This document shows positions 1 through 8,040 of a stretch of 64,000 nt of DNA, one piece after another. A model generated the notes under the pieces. The model was not told where the DNA came from and ran no database searches. It saw only the letters and a list, made by a program, of their open reading frames with translations. Position numbers and translations under genes: made by a program. Source of the stretch: Terriglobales bacterium (GTDB taxonomy: Bacteria > Acidobacteriota > Terriglobia > Terriglobales > Acidobacteriaceae); contig DASSIZ010000077.1 in assembly GCA_035691485.1 (NCBI GenBank), forward strand, positions 1 through 64,000, written 5' to 3'. Positions within the stretch are counted from its first letter, which is position 1. Each line of letters starts with the position of its first letter.

Positions 1-1
1 C

Positions 2-373
2 GGCGTGGAAGGTCCCGTTGGCTGGCACACATTCCGGCGCACGGTAGCGACGCTCCTGGTCGCCAACGGCGAGGACATCAAGACCGTGCAAGAATCGCTG
101 CGGCACGCCAACAGCAAGCTGACGCTCGATCTCTATGCTCAGGCGGTCACGCCGACGAAGCGGAAGGCGCAGAGCAAGATAGTTCAGATGCTTCTTCCGG
201 CACAGAAATCGCCGGCGGAAGAGCACGAGTCTGCCGAGCAAACCCGCTTAACAAACCCTAACAAACCCTCGCCGCTTGACCCACGTTCACGCAAGCTGTT
301 GAAAGGTATGGTGGCCAGGGACGGAATCGAACCGCCGACGCCAGCCTTTTCAGGGCTGCGCTCTACCATCTGA
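2..373 (+). CDS. Tyrosine recombinase (phage/ICE integrase), C-terminal part, truncated by the window edge
   Basis: The open frame enters from the left edge and encodes the C-terminal catalytic half of a tyrosine-family site-specific recombinase. Visible motifs are the His-x-x-Arg box (GWHTFRR), the LRHANS segment and the nucleophile tyrosine in LTLDLYAQAV, in the order and spacing of the family. A charged tail of about 70 residues follows the nucleophile. The last 20 or so residues (VARDGIEPPTPAFSG and onward) are simply the antisense translation of the tRNA-Phe gene, so the stop codon lies inside the tRNA. An integrase reading into the 3' end of a tRNA is the usual arrangement of an element integrated there. 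The N-terminal DNA-binding and core-binding domains must lie upstream of the window. The family is clear; the element type is not visible. Confidence 0.88.
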   Translation, partial: GVEGPVGWHTFRRTVATLLVANGEDIKTVQESLRHANSKLTLDLYAQAVTPTKRKAQSKIVQMLLPAQKSPAEEHESAEQTRLTNPNKPSPLDPRSRKLLKGMVARDGIEPPTPAFSGLRSTI

Positions 374-384
374 GCTACCTGGCC
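309..384 (-). tRNA. tRNA-Phe (anticodon GAA) with encoded CCA
   Basis: Read on the minus strand, a full cloverleaf folds. The acceptor arms are GGCCAGG and CCTGGCC, the D arm is GCTC/GAGC, the anticodon stem CAGCC/GGCTG closes the loop CTGAAAA (anticodon GAA), and the T arm GGCGG-TTCGATT-CCGTC contains one G-U pair. The discriminator A is followed by an encoded CCA at 311-309. It is the apparent attachment site of the element whose integrase ends inside it; the tRNA 3' end faces the element and remains intact, as expected when integration restores the gene. Confidence 0.96.
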
Positions 385-666
385 ACGCTCGTATCCGGAG
401 TACCGCAGGAGAGGCGCCACACAAGCCGCGAACAGATCAGGGTCCGGAAAACACATTGTAGCAACCGGAAGCCGCATCCCTCAAATCAGGCCCTCGCTCC
501 ATTCAGAAAATCGGGATGCGCGGCGCTTCAACACGAGCGGCATAGCGCGTGCGCCTATCTTTCACCAAAACAGGAAACCGCAAACGGCAAGGACGCTTCT
601 TCTCCGCGCCGCTTGCGGTCTGGCTGACTTCCCGGCCGGTCCGCGCGGTGGCAAACAAAGACCTAC
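385..666. other. 282-base gap between tRNA-Phe and the M1 peptidase
   Basis: Besides the candidate tRNA promoter (455-484), no coding frame or RNA is supported here. The M1 gene is convergent with nothing on this side, so its 3' untranslated region ends in this stretch; no clear terminator hairpin was seen. Confidence 0.4.
455..484 (-). promoter_or_regulatory. Candidate sigma70 promoter of tRNA-Phe
   Basis: On the minus strand a TTGAGG box (484-479) is followed after 18 bases by TACAAT (460-455). This would start transcription near 448, about 65 bases upstream of the mature tRNA 5' end. Both boxes are close to the sigma70 consensus and no other gene lies downstream on this strand before the tRNA. 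This is a motif reading only. Confidence 0.45.
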
Positions 667-3276
667 TTACTTTCCGGCGGCGCTTCCGTGCTCCTTCAAC
701 CACGTTGCCAGGACAGTGCTCTGCGTGTTGCGCACGCGGATACAACCATCGATCCGCTCCAATCCCTGACGTAGCGCACGCGGACCTCCGGGATCCGGAT
801 GTTGAGCGAACCACTGCTGTACGTCCTGCTTCGCCTGCTCGCTGCAAAATACGCTGGCCAACCCACCAAAACCGAAGCCCACCGTGGCGCCGAACTTCTT
901 CTCAACTTCAGGCCAGTGTGACTTGAAGAAAGACCACGCCATATCGCGCGTCTCCGGGTTTTGCAACGAACTTAGCATGCTACGAAAGAAATCCTGCGCC
1001 CTGATTTCCGGCGTCAAAGACAAATCCAGTGTTCGCTGCGCAAGCTCCGGCTGGGAGAAATGAGTCAGACCTTCCATGTACGCATACAGCTCCTGCGGCG
1101 ACTTTGCCTGCTTCATGTGTTCCATGTACTCGTCGTAAAGTTTCGCGTCGCCGTGCAGGGCCGCCAACCCGACCGCGAGTTCTCCCACGTTGGGATCCAC
1201 CGAACCTGTATCTTTCATATATTGCTGGGCCACATCCGCGGATTGCCGCAGAAGCTCCGGATCGCGCCCGGAATACCCGAGCACCTCGATCACCGTCCTC
1301 CTCATGGTCTTCACGTCTTCGCTATCGCCCGGCCTTGCCTTCCAGCCGAATTTATCGAACATCGGGCGAAATTGATTCTGGACCCACGCGCGGTAGGGGC
1401 CTCGGTCTCGGTTGTCCACTACATAATCGGAGATGAACTGCACCCGTTCCGCGATCTGCTGCAAAACCTGGCGCGTGGGATCGCTGCGCATACCTTGTGC
1501 CAAACTCAGATATTGCGAGATGGGGTGCTGCCCACCTCGCGCCAATATCCACTCGTCGTTCAGCAGCGAGACACGCTCCTGTGGCGTCAACCCCTGCTCG
1601 GCAGCCCCGGCCAGTCTTGCGGTTAATTCCGGACTGTAGGCCGACCAGTAATACCCGCGTCCTCCCGCATTCACGAACACCCACGGCGAACAGCCGTTGA
1701 CTTGGAACGTCTGCTGCCTTTGCGTCATCAAGTGGCAACTTGCGCTCGCGCTGGTGGCGCTCTTGATGCACACCGGGATCTGCCATAGTTCAGGGCTTCC
1801 GGCTTTGAGCAGTTCCGGATCGGTGTAGTACCGGGTTTGTGCCAGTTCAACATTCGTCTGGTTTCCGGCACATTGTGCTTTCACGCTCAGCAGCGGCGCG
1901 CCGGGCTGCTCCACCCACGTCGACATCACCTTGTCCACCGGCTTGCCGGAAGCTTTTGCCATGGCATTCCAAAAATCGGCTGCGCGCGTATTTCCGTAGG
2001 CATGCTGCGCCAGGTACTGGTTCACCCCTTTCTGGAACGCTTCTTCTCCCACCCAGCTTTCCAGCATGCGCAGCACGGCAGCCGTCTTTTGGTAAGCGAT
2101 GCCGTCAAACAATGTTGCGATTTGTGCCGGGGTGTTCACCTCGCTCGCTGCCGCGTGGATGGCCCGAGTGGACTTCAGCGCGTCGATGCTCAAAGGCCCC
2201 TGCTGCGGCCAGACATTCCATTCCGGCTTCCAGGCCGCCAGCGGTTTGTCTGTCATCCAGGTCGCAAAGCCTTCATTCAGCCAAATGTCGTCCCACCATT
2301 GCATGGTCACCAAGTCACCGAACCACTGGTGCGCCATTTCGTGCGCCAATACCCCCGTGACGGCTTTGTGCTCGTTCACTCCCGAGGTCCGCTCATCGAG
2401 CAGCAATAACTCTTCGCGATAAGTGATGTCCGCCGTGTTTTCCATCGCGCCGGGCGCGAAATCGGGTAGCGCAACTATGTCGAGTTTCTGAAATGGATAT
2501 TTGATCCCGTAGTATTGGTCATAGAACTTCAGGATCTGCTCTGCCGATTCCAGCGCAAACTTGCCCATGTCCTTCTTGTCGGGGGTGGCACAGATGCGGA
2601 TGGGCGTTCCCTCTGCTTCGCCTTCGAGGCACTGGAAATCTCCCACCTCGAGCGCCACCAGGTAGGTTGACATCTTGGGACTGGTTGCGAACTTCAAGGT
2701 GTGCTTGCCCGAGCCCGGACCCGGCGTATCGGACACGATCCTGCCGTTGGAGATCGCCGTGTCGCCCTGGTCCACCACCGCGCTCAGGTCGAATGTCGCC
2801 TTCATCGCCGGTTCGTCAAACGACGGAAACGCCCGGCGAGCATCCGTCGCTTCGAACTGCGTCACCGCGTAATTTCGCTGCTTGGTCTTGCTCAGGTACA
2901 AACCGCGGAGTTGGTCGTTCAGGATGCCCGTAAACTTAATGTGGATCGTCGCTGGACCTGCAGGCACAGCATTCGCCAATGCCAGCGTCGCCATCTCGGC
3001 CTTCTCATCGGTCGTGACTTTGGCGGTTTGATTTGTCGATCCCGACGCAACGGTCGCGTCCACGAACTTGATCTCGGCCGCATTGAGCACGATCTTCGAC
3101 AGCGGCTTCGTCACGCGAACTTGAATTGTCTCCTCACCCTCAAAAGTGGCGTTCTTCAGGTCAGGAGTAAGCGTGATCTGATAATGGCTCGGAATCACAT
3201 CCCCCGGCAGACGTTGTGCCAATCCCACCGCCACCATCGCCAGCAACATCGCAACCCCGGCAAACAAGCGCTTCAT
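667..3276 (-). CDS. M1-family (gluzincin) metallo-aminopeptidase, exported
   Basis: This is a zinc aminopeptidase that removes N-terminal residues from peptides, probably in the periplasm or outside the cell. The start was placed at MKRLFAG because a clear signal peptide begins there (hydrophobic stretch ending VAVGLAQ); 11 codons upstream could be added but would spoil it. The product is 869 residues, a normal M1 length. The substrate-binding GAMEN motif lies near residues 276-280, and the zinc site HEMAH (312-316) plus Glu 335 in WLNEGFA gives the HExxH-18-E pattern. The N-terminal beta domain and the long helical C-terminal domain are both present. It follows hutI on the same strand with 86 bases between them, so it may be read through from the hut operon; peptide breakdown feeding histidine use is inference. 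Confidence 0.93.
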   Translation of the reverse strand: MKRLFAGVAMLLAMVAVGLAQRLPGDVIPSHYQITLTPDLKNATFEGEETIQVRVTKPLSKIVLNAAEIKFVDATVASGSTNQTAKVTTDEKAEMATLALANAVPAGPATIHIKFTGILNDQLRGLYLSKTKQRNYAVTQFEATDARRAFPSFDEPAMKATFDLSAVVDQGDTAISNGRIVSDTPGPGSGKHTLKFATSPKMSTYLVALEVGDFQCLEGEAEGTPIRICATPDKKDMGKFALESAEQILKFYDQYYGIKYPFQKLDIVALPDFAPGAMENTADITYREELLLLDERTSGVNEHKAVTGVLAHEMAHQWFGDLVTMQWWDDIWLNEGFATWMTDKPLAAWKPEWNVWPQQGPLSIDALKSTRAIHAAASEVNTPAQIATLFDGIAYQKTAAVLRMLESWVGEEAFQKGVNQYLAQHAYGNTRAADFWNAMAKASGKPVDKVMSTWVEQPGAPLLSVKAQCAGNQTNVELAQTRYYTDPELLKAGSPELWQIPVCIKSATSASASCHLMTQRQQTFQVNGCSPWVFVNAGGRGYYWSAYSPELTARLAGAAEQGLTPQERVSLLNDEWILARGGQHPISQYLSLAQGMRSDPTRQVLQQIAERVQFISDYVVDNRDRGPYRAWVQNQFRPMFDKFGWKARPGDSEDVKTMRRTVIEVLGYSGRDPELLRQSADVAQQYMKDTGSVDPNVGELAVGLAALHGDAKLYDEYMEHMKQAKSPQELYAYMEGLTHFSQPELAQRTLDLSLTPEIRAQDFFRSMLSSLQNPETRDMAWSFFKSHWPEVEKKFGATVGFGFGGLASVFCSEQAKQDVQQWFAQHPDPGGPRALRQGLERIDGCIRVRNTQSTVLATWLKEHGSAAGK

Positions 3277-3362
3277 GTGGCCTCCGAAAAACGAATGAGT
3301 GCAAGACACGAAATGCCGCGTCGGTTAGACGGACCAACCGGCCCATCGTTATCGCTTTTTTT

Positions 3363-4637
3363 CTATACGAATTGTGCCCCTGAAAGTTCCCGGATTGCGC
3401 CCGCCACCACCGTCATGCCGCACAGGTTAGAGCCAAACCAGTACGCGATTTCCCGGTAATCGCGAACTGCGTAAACGGCCAGGTCTGCATCTTTGCCCGC
3501 TTCGATGCTCCCCTTTCGTTGGCTGAGCCTCAACGCATGCGCGCCATTGACGGTGGCCGCCGCGATCGCCTCCGCCGGCGACATCCTCATGTGCGTGCAG
3601 GCCAGGGAGAGCACGAACTGCATGTTCGATGTTGGCGAACTCCCCGGGTTGTAGTCCGTAGCGAGCGCCACCGGCACGCCCGCATCGATCAATCTCCGCG
3701 CGCCGGGATATTCCATTCCCAAAAAGTAATTCGCCCCCGGCAAAAGTGTGGCTACGGTTTTTCCGCTCGCCAGGAGCTTCACCTCGGCATCAGCCACGTG
3801 GTCCATGTGGTCCAACGAAGCCGGTTCGAACTCCAGCAATGGCTCGACATTCTCCGCGCTGAGTTGACACACATGCGCGCGCGTTCCCAAGCCACGCTCG
3901 CGCGCAGCGGCAAAGATTTCCCCCGCTTCCTGCAGGGTAAACGCTCCGCGCTCAACGAATACATCCACGAACAGCGCCAGTTTGCGCCGCGCCGCCTGCG
4001 GGACCATCTCGCCGCAGATCAGGCGCACATACTGCTGGCGCCGGTCCGCAAATTCCTTGGCGATCACGTGCGCGCCGAGCAGCGTCGGCACCACCGTGCC
4101 CGGCCATTGCCGCGCCGCATCACGGATCGCCTCCAGCGACTTCAATTCCGCCTCGACGCTCAGCCCATATCCCGACTTCGCCTCCACCGTGGTCGTGCCC
4201 TGCGCCGCCATTTCGTTCAGCGCCGCCAGAATCTTCCGCGCTAGCTCTGCCCGGCTTGATTTCCGCACGCCCCCCACGCTCGATAGAATCCCACCGCCGG
4301 CCTCCGCTATCTGCTCGTAGCTTGCGCCGGCAATCCGCTTTTCGAAATCGAGTAAGCGCGCCGCCGCGAACGCCGGATGCGTGTGCGAATCCACGAATCC
4401 TGGCAGCACCACCCCGCCTCGGCAATCGATCTCTTGTACTTTTTTTCGCTGGGATTTCAGCCAGTCATCGCGTTCGGCGTCTCTGCGCCGGCCGACCGAT
4501 ACAATTCTCCCGCCGTGGCAGAGCACCGCGGCGTCTTCCATTAATCCGATCTCGCCCAGTGCGCGCCCGCGCCGCGGGCCCGGCGCTCCTTGCAATGTCA
4601 GAAGCTGGCCGATGTTGGTCAGCAGCAGCGCTGGCAT
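3363..4637 (-). CDS. hutI: Imidazolonepropionase
   Basis: The enzyme hydrolyses 4-imidazolone-5-propionate to N-formimino-L-glutamate, the third step of histidine degradation, in the cytoplasm. At 424 residues it matches the family. It has the amidohydrolase metal site GFVDSHTHPAF (His 85 and His 87), a later histidine-rich stretch SLDHMDHV, and the C-terminal ATDYNPGSSPTSNM segment characteristic of HutI. Its start immediately follows the stop of the DinB-like gene, which overlaps hutU, so the three form a compact operon. A histidase gene (hutH) is not visible in this window. The call rests on whole-length motif agreement. Confidence 0.95.
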   Translation of the reverse strand: MPALLLTNIGQLLTLQGAPGPRRGRALGEIGLMEDAAVLCHGGRIVSVGRRRDAERDDWLKSQRKKVQEIDCRGGVVLPGFVDSHTHPAFAAARLLDFEKRIAGASYEQIAEAGGGILSSVGGVRKSSRAELARKILAALNEMAAQGTTTVEAKSGYGLSVEAELKSLEAIRDAARQWPGTVVPTLLGAHVIAKEFADRRQQYVRLICGEMVPQAARRKLALFVDVFVERGAFTLQEAGEIFAAARERGLGTRAHVCQLSAENVEPLLEFEPASLDHMDHVADAEVKLLASGKTVATLLPGANYFLGMEYPGARRLIDAGVPVALATDYNPGSSPTSNMQFVLSLACTHMRMSPAEAIAAATVNGAHALRLSQRKGSIEAGKDADLAVYAVRDYREIAYWFGSNLCGMTVVAGAIRELSGAQFV

Positions 4638-5159
4638 CTATTGCATCGCCTTGCTGAACAGGATGTCGTGTCCCCAGTCCGTCTTCATTCCCTGCTGACG
4701 AAGCGCCGTCGCCAACTGCGCCCAATGCCGCATCCCGTGCAGGAACGCGTGCACAAAACACTTCCGCTTGCTGGCTGAAATCATGCCCGCGGACAGCGTT
4801 TTGAAGCTGATGGCCTTGTTCCAGTCCGCTTCCGTCGCGCGCGCCATGAACTCGCGAAATTTCGTGCGCGCAGTCGCCGCGATCCCGAACAGTTCATCGG
4901 CAGTTAGCTTGGGGAGCGCATCGGGCGCCGTTTCCGGCTGCTCCAGCAAACGCTCGGCATAGCGCAGTTCCACCAGGAAGATGTGGAACAGCACGCCGCG
5001 AACGTCGTGCATCATCGCCAGCTCCATTTTCGCGTCCAGCGCCTCCGGATGACGGCGAAACCATTCGTGCCATTGCTCGGTTTCCTGCTCATCGTGGTTG
5101 AGAAGCTCGGTATACGAGAGCGCCGCCGTGGCAGTTGCCGTCTCTGCTTGAGCTGTCAT
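4638..5159 (-). CDS. DinB-like four-helix metal-binding protein inside the hut operon
   Basis: This 173-residue protein has the look of the DinB/YfiT superfamily: four predicted helices with conserved histidines near [12 protein letters not shown] and in [13 protein letters not shown], the HxxxH-type positions that hold a divalent metal in this fold. Characterised members include thiol-dependent transferases and stress proteins, but most are uncharacterised, and no substrate can be named. The start overlaps the hutU stop by 4 bases (ATGA type) and its stop abuts the hutI start, so it is translated in step with the two histidine-pathway enzymes. That placement suggests a role with a urocanate or imidazolone intermediate, or in protection from one, but this is inference. 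Confidence 0.8.
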   Translation of the reverse strand: MTAQAETATATAALSYTELLNHDEQETEQWHEWFRRHPEALDAKMELAMMHDVRGVLFHIFLVELRYAERLLEQPETAPDALPKLTADELFGIAATARTKFREFMARATEADWNKAISFKTLSAGMISASKRKCFVHAFLHGMRHWAQLATALRQQGMKTDWGHDILFSKAMQ

Positions 5160-6850
5160 CGCTGCTCACCTTCCTTGCGCATGGGAATCCTGATTCCCTT
5201 CCGTTCCGCGAACTGGCCTGCCTCTTCGTATCCCGCATCCACGTGCCGCGCCACGCCGATCCCCGGATCATTGGTCAGCACGCGCTCTATGCGTTTCGCC
5301 ATCGCGTCGCTTCCGTCGGCGACCGTTACCTGTCCGGCATGTTGCGAATAGCCGATGCCAACCCCGCCGCCATTGTGAATCGAAACCCAACTCGCTCCGC
5401 TTGCCGTATTCAGCATCGCGTTCAGCAGCGGCCAGTCGGCGACCGCGTCGCTGCCGTCCTTCATGCCTTCGGTTTCGCGAAACGGCGAGGCTACCGAGCC
5501 CGTGTCCAAATGGTCGCGCCCGATCACGATCGGCGCCTTGATCTTGCCTTTCTTCACCAAGTCATTCATCGCCAGCCCGAACTGCGCGCGCTCGCCGTAT
5601 CCGAGCCAGCAAATTCGCGCCGGCAGACCCTGGAACTTGATCCGCTTCCTCGCCAGGTTGATCCACCTCGACAGAATGCGATTTTCAGGAAACAGTTCCA
5701 GCACCAGGTCGTCCGTAATGTGAATGTCCGATGCCTCGCCGCTCAGCGCCACCCAGCGAAACGGGCCTCGTCCTTCGCAGAACAGCGGGCGTATGTAGGC
5801 AGGCACGAATCCCGGAAAATCGTACGCCTGCTTCACTCCGCGCTCGAAAGCGAATGTCCGGATATTGTTTCCGTAATCGAAGGTGACCGCGCCCATTTTC
5901 AGCAGCGCCAGCATGCCTTCGACGTGGCGCGCGATTGAATCCAGCGCACGCTCCTGGTAGCCCCGCGGGTCGCGTCCGCGCAACTCCGCCGCCTGCTCCA
6001 CCGTCAGGCCTTGCGGGATATATCCATTGAGAGGATCGTGCGCGCTGGTTTGGTCGGTGAGGATGTCAGGGACCACACCGCGCGCCGCCAGTTCCGGCAC
6101 CACGTCAGCGCAGTTGCCCACCAGCCCGACCGAAACATTCTCCTTTTTTCGCAGCGCATTCTTCAGGATGCGCAGCGCCTCGTCCAGCGAGGTCACCATG
6201 AAGTCGCAGTACCCGGTCTTCAGCCGCTTCTTGATTCGCTCCGGGTCAACTTCAATCCCGAGAAATGCGGCCCCCGTCATGGTAGCCGCCAGCGGCTGTG
6301 CGCCGCCCATGCCGCCCATTCCGCCAGAGACAATCAGCTTCCCTTCCAACTGGCCGCCCAAACTTTTCTCGCCCGCGGCGGAAAACGTTTCAAATGTGCC
6401 CTGGATGATTCCTTGCGAACCGATATAAATCCACGATCCCGCCGTCATCTGCCCGTACATCATCAGCCCCGCGTGTTCTAACTCGCGAAACTTTTCCCAG
6501 TTCGACCAGTGCCCCACCAGGTTGGAATTTGCGATCAGCACCCGCGGCGCGTATTCGTGCGTCTGGAAAACCCCCACCGGTTTGCCGGACTGCACCAGCA
6601 GCGTTTCATCATTTTCCAACGACTTCAGCGCGCGCACGATCGCGTGGTAACACTCCCAGCTTCGCGCCGCTCTTCCCGTGCCGCCGTACACCACCAGGTC
6701 GCGCGGGCGCTCGCCTACCTCCTCGTCCAGGTTGTTCATCAGCATGCGCATCGCGGCCTCCTGCTGCCAACCTTTGCAGGAGATCTGCGTCCCCCGTGGC
6801 GCTTTTACTGGGACATAGGTGCTCTGTGTGATTTCCGTTTCCACCGGCAT
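5156..6850 (-). CDS. hutU: Urocanate hydratase (urocanase)
   Basis: The enzyme converts urocanate to 4-imidazolone-5-propionate using tightly bound NAD+, the second step of histidine degradation. The 564-residue length is standard. Visible landmarks are [12 protein letters not shown] near residues 54-65, the NAD-binding glycine run [11 protein letters not shown] (about 175-185), the [10 protein letters not shown] segment with the active-site cysteine, and the C-terminal [15 protein letters not shown] block. It is the first gene of the hutU-DinB-hutI operon; the upstream 150 bases hold a tandem repeat and one copy of a dispersed repeat, so the promoter must lie in or beyond them. Confidence 0.97.
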   Translation of the reverse strand: MPVETEITQSTYVPVKAPRGTQISCKGWQQEAAMRMLMNNLDEEVGERPRDLVVYGGTGRAARSWECYHAIVRALKSLENDETLLVQSGKPVGVFQTHEYAPRVLIANSNLVGHWSNWEKFRELEHAGLMMYGQMTAGSWIYIGSQGIIQGTFETFSAAGEKSLGGQLEGKLIVSGGMGGMGGAQPLAATMTGAAFLGIEVDPERIKKRLKTGYCDFMVTSLDEALRILKNALRKKENVSVGLVGNCADVVPELAARGVVPDILTDQTSAHDPLNGYIPQGLTVEQAAELRGRDPRGYQERALDSIARHVEGMLALLKMGAVTFDYGNNIRTFAFERGVKQAYDFPGFVPAYIRPLFCEGRGPFRWVALSGEASDIHITDDLVLELFPENRILSRWINLARKRIKFQGLPARICWLGYGERAQFGLAMNDLVKKGKIKAPIVIGRDHLDTGSVASPFRETEGMKDGSDAVADWPLLNAMLNTASGASWVSIHNGGGVGIGYSQHAGQVTVADGSDAMAKRIERVLTNDPGIGVARHVDAGYEEAGQFAERKGIRIPMRKEGEQR

Positions 6851-6872
6851 AACCGATGATGGTAGTCCTCAA

Positions 6873-6913
6873 GATCGGAAAGGTTCAACTGGAAGGGATC
6901 GGAAAGGTTCAAC
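6873..6913. repeat. Two-copy tandem repeat upstream of hutU
   Basis: The 17-base unit GATCGGAAAGGTTCAAC occurs at 6873-6889 and again at 6897-6913, a period of 24 bases, and the 7-base spacers (TGGAAGG, CGAAAGG) are also similar. It begins 23 bases upstream of the hutU start. It could be a binding site for a regulator of the hut operon or a simple duplication; the sequence alone does not decide. Confidence 0.6.
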
Positions 6914-6921
6914 CGAAAGGG

Positions 6922-7008
6922 CGGATTGCCGAACTGCCGAATGGGAAATTGTCGTATTGCAATTCCGCAGTTCCGCAATTCGTCATTCCGCAATTCAGCG
7001 GCTCACCA
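6922..7008. repeat. Dispersed intergenic repeat, ATTCCGCA-type, copy 1
   Basis: This AT-richer stretch repeats the words ATTCCGCA, GTTCCGCA and CAATTC several times and partly pairs with itself. Related stretches occur at 24999-25081 and 38538-38578, sharing the core CAATTCCGCAGTTC. It lies between hutU and the pseudopilin gene and its right end touches the pseudopilin stop codon, so it may also serve as that gene's 3' end. Confidence 0.6.
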
Positions 7009-7422
7009 GGTGTTATACGCAGTGCCGTCCGATGCCGTGCCGGTCGATCCGCTATGCACGTCGGTAATTCCCGGCTGGTTCTGATCGACGCTTTCCAGCA
7101 CGTCTTCCTGCACGATCTGCCAGGTGTCGCGCGAGGCGGTGAATGGATCTTTTGGAATTTCGCGGAGATACCCGCCGTCCGACACCAGGTCCTGCAGCGC
7201 CTGCGGCGCTTTCCCCTTGTCCATTGTGTACTGGTCGATCGCCGACCGCATGGTGAAGAGGTCCTGCCGCAGCACCGCTTCTTTGGCGCGGAGGATGGAC
7301 TGGCTGTAAATCGGGACCGCGATGGAGACCAGGATCAGGATGATGCTGATCACCACCATCAGCTCGATGATGGTGAACCCTCGCGAACTTTTGCTCCTCA
7401 ACAATTTCAGACTGTTCCTCAA
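7003..7422 (-). CDS. Pseudopilin, GspG-like
   Basis: The 139-residue protein has a class III prepilin signal: a short basic leader (MRNSLKLLRSKSSRG) cut before the F of FTIIELMVV, with Glu at position +5 and a hydrophobic helix of about 20 residues. The C-terminal globular part, with spaced Asp and Gly residues (DPFTASRDTW, TDVHSGSTGTASDGT), resembles the calcium-binding major pseudopilin GspG. It would be processed by a prepilin peptidase and assembled at the inner membrane. It follows a second pseudopilin by 42 bases and a secretin gene further upstream, all on the minus strand, which points to a small secretion or pilus-related operon. No assembly ATPase or inner-membrane platform gene is in the window. 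Confidence 0.88.
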   Translation of the reverse strand: MRNSLKLLRSKSSRGFTIIELMVVISIILILVSIAVPIYSQSILRAKEAVLRQDLFTMRSAIDQYTMDKGKAPQALQDLVSDGGYLREIPKDPFTASRDTWQIVQEDVLESVDQNQPGITDVHSGSTGTASDGTAYNTW

Positions 7423-7464
7423 ATCACCTGATCGCCAGGTCAGAAGATCGCTCGATGGTCAATG

Positions 7465-7953
7465 TTACCAGTCGCTATACTTGGTTCCATCCAGACCGGT
7501 TCCAGTGGACTGGGTGTAGACGTCAAACACGTTGTCGCCGCACCAGGACTGCGAATCCGGATCGTCCTTCATGCAGCGCTTGCCCCAATCGTCTTTGCCG
7601 GTCATCGGATCGATGGGAATCTTCCTCAAGAACCGCACTTTCTTGCCGGCCACGTCAACGCCCTTCACCAGCGTCTCCAGGTCGGGCGGGTAGCCTTCCG
7701 TCCCCAGCTTCACCTGGAATGCGCCCCGGTCGGCGGCGTCCTTGTAGCGGTCGATGGCATCCCTCAACTCCCAAAGATCGCGGCGCAGCTCACGTTCTCT
7801 GTCGCGGCGAATTCGCACCCGGGCCAGGGGAATAGCCGCGCCGGTCAGGATGGCCAGGATCGTGATCGCGACAATCAATTCCACCAGCGACAGGCCACGC
7901 TCGCGGCGCCGTCGCCAACCGGTCCCGGTTTTCTCAGGATTCCGCAAAGACAC
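7465..7953 (-). CDS. Pseudopilin, GspG-like (second copy)
   Basis: This 162-residue prepilin-like protein has the processing site RERG followed by LSLVELIVAITIL, with the +5 Glu, then a hydrophobic helix. The body is highly charged (RIRRDRERELRRDLWELRDAI) and ends in a GspG-type tail (DVYTQSTGTGLDGTKYSDW). It also contains a cysteine pair (KRCMKDD and SWCGDN) that could form a disulfide. The C-terminal pattern is shared with the neighbouring pseudopilin, so the two look like diverged paralogues. It sits between the secretin gene (87 bases upstream) and the other pseudopilin, and is probably co-transcribed with both. Confidence 0.87.
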   Translation of the reverse strand: MSLRNPEKTGTGWRRRRERGLSLVELIVAITILAILTGAAIPLARVRIRRDRERELRRDLWELRDAIDRYKDAADRGAFQVKLGTEGYPPDLETLVKGVDVAGKKVRFLRKIPIDPMTGKDDWGKRCMKDDPDSQSWCGDNVFDVYTQSTGTGLDGTKYSDW

Positions 7954-8040
7954 AACTCTCAGGAAAATCGGCTATACAAATTTTAGATGATTCCCCGCCC
8001 GCCAGAGAACCCCGGTTTGGGCCGCCTTGTTCGCTGCCAG

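Noticed and set aside
2701-3459. A 252-codon open frame antisense to the M1 peptidase
   Set aside because: GC-rich antisense of a clear gene; no family resemblance and Arg/His-rich composition typical of mirrored codons.
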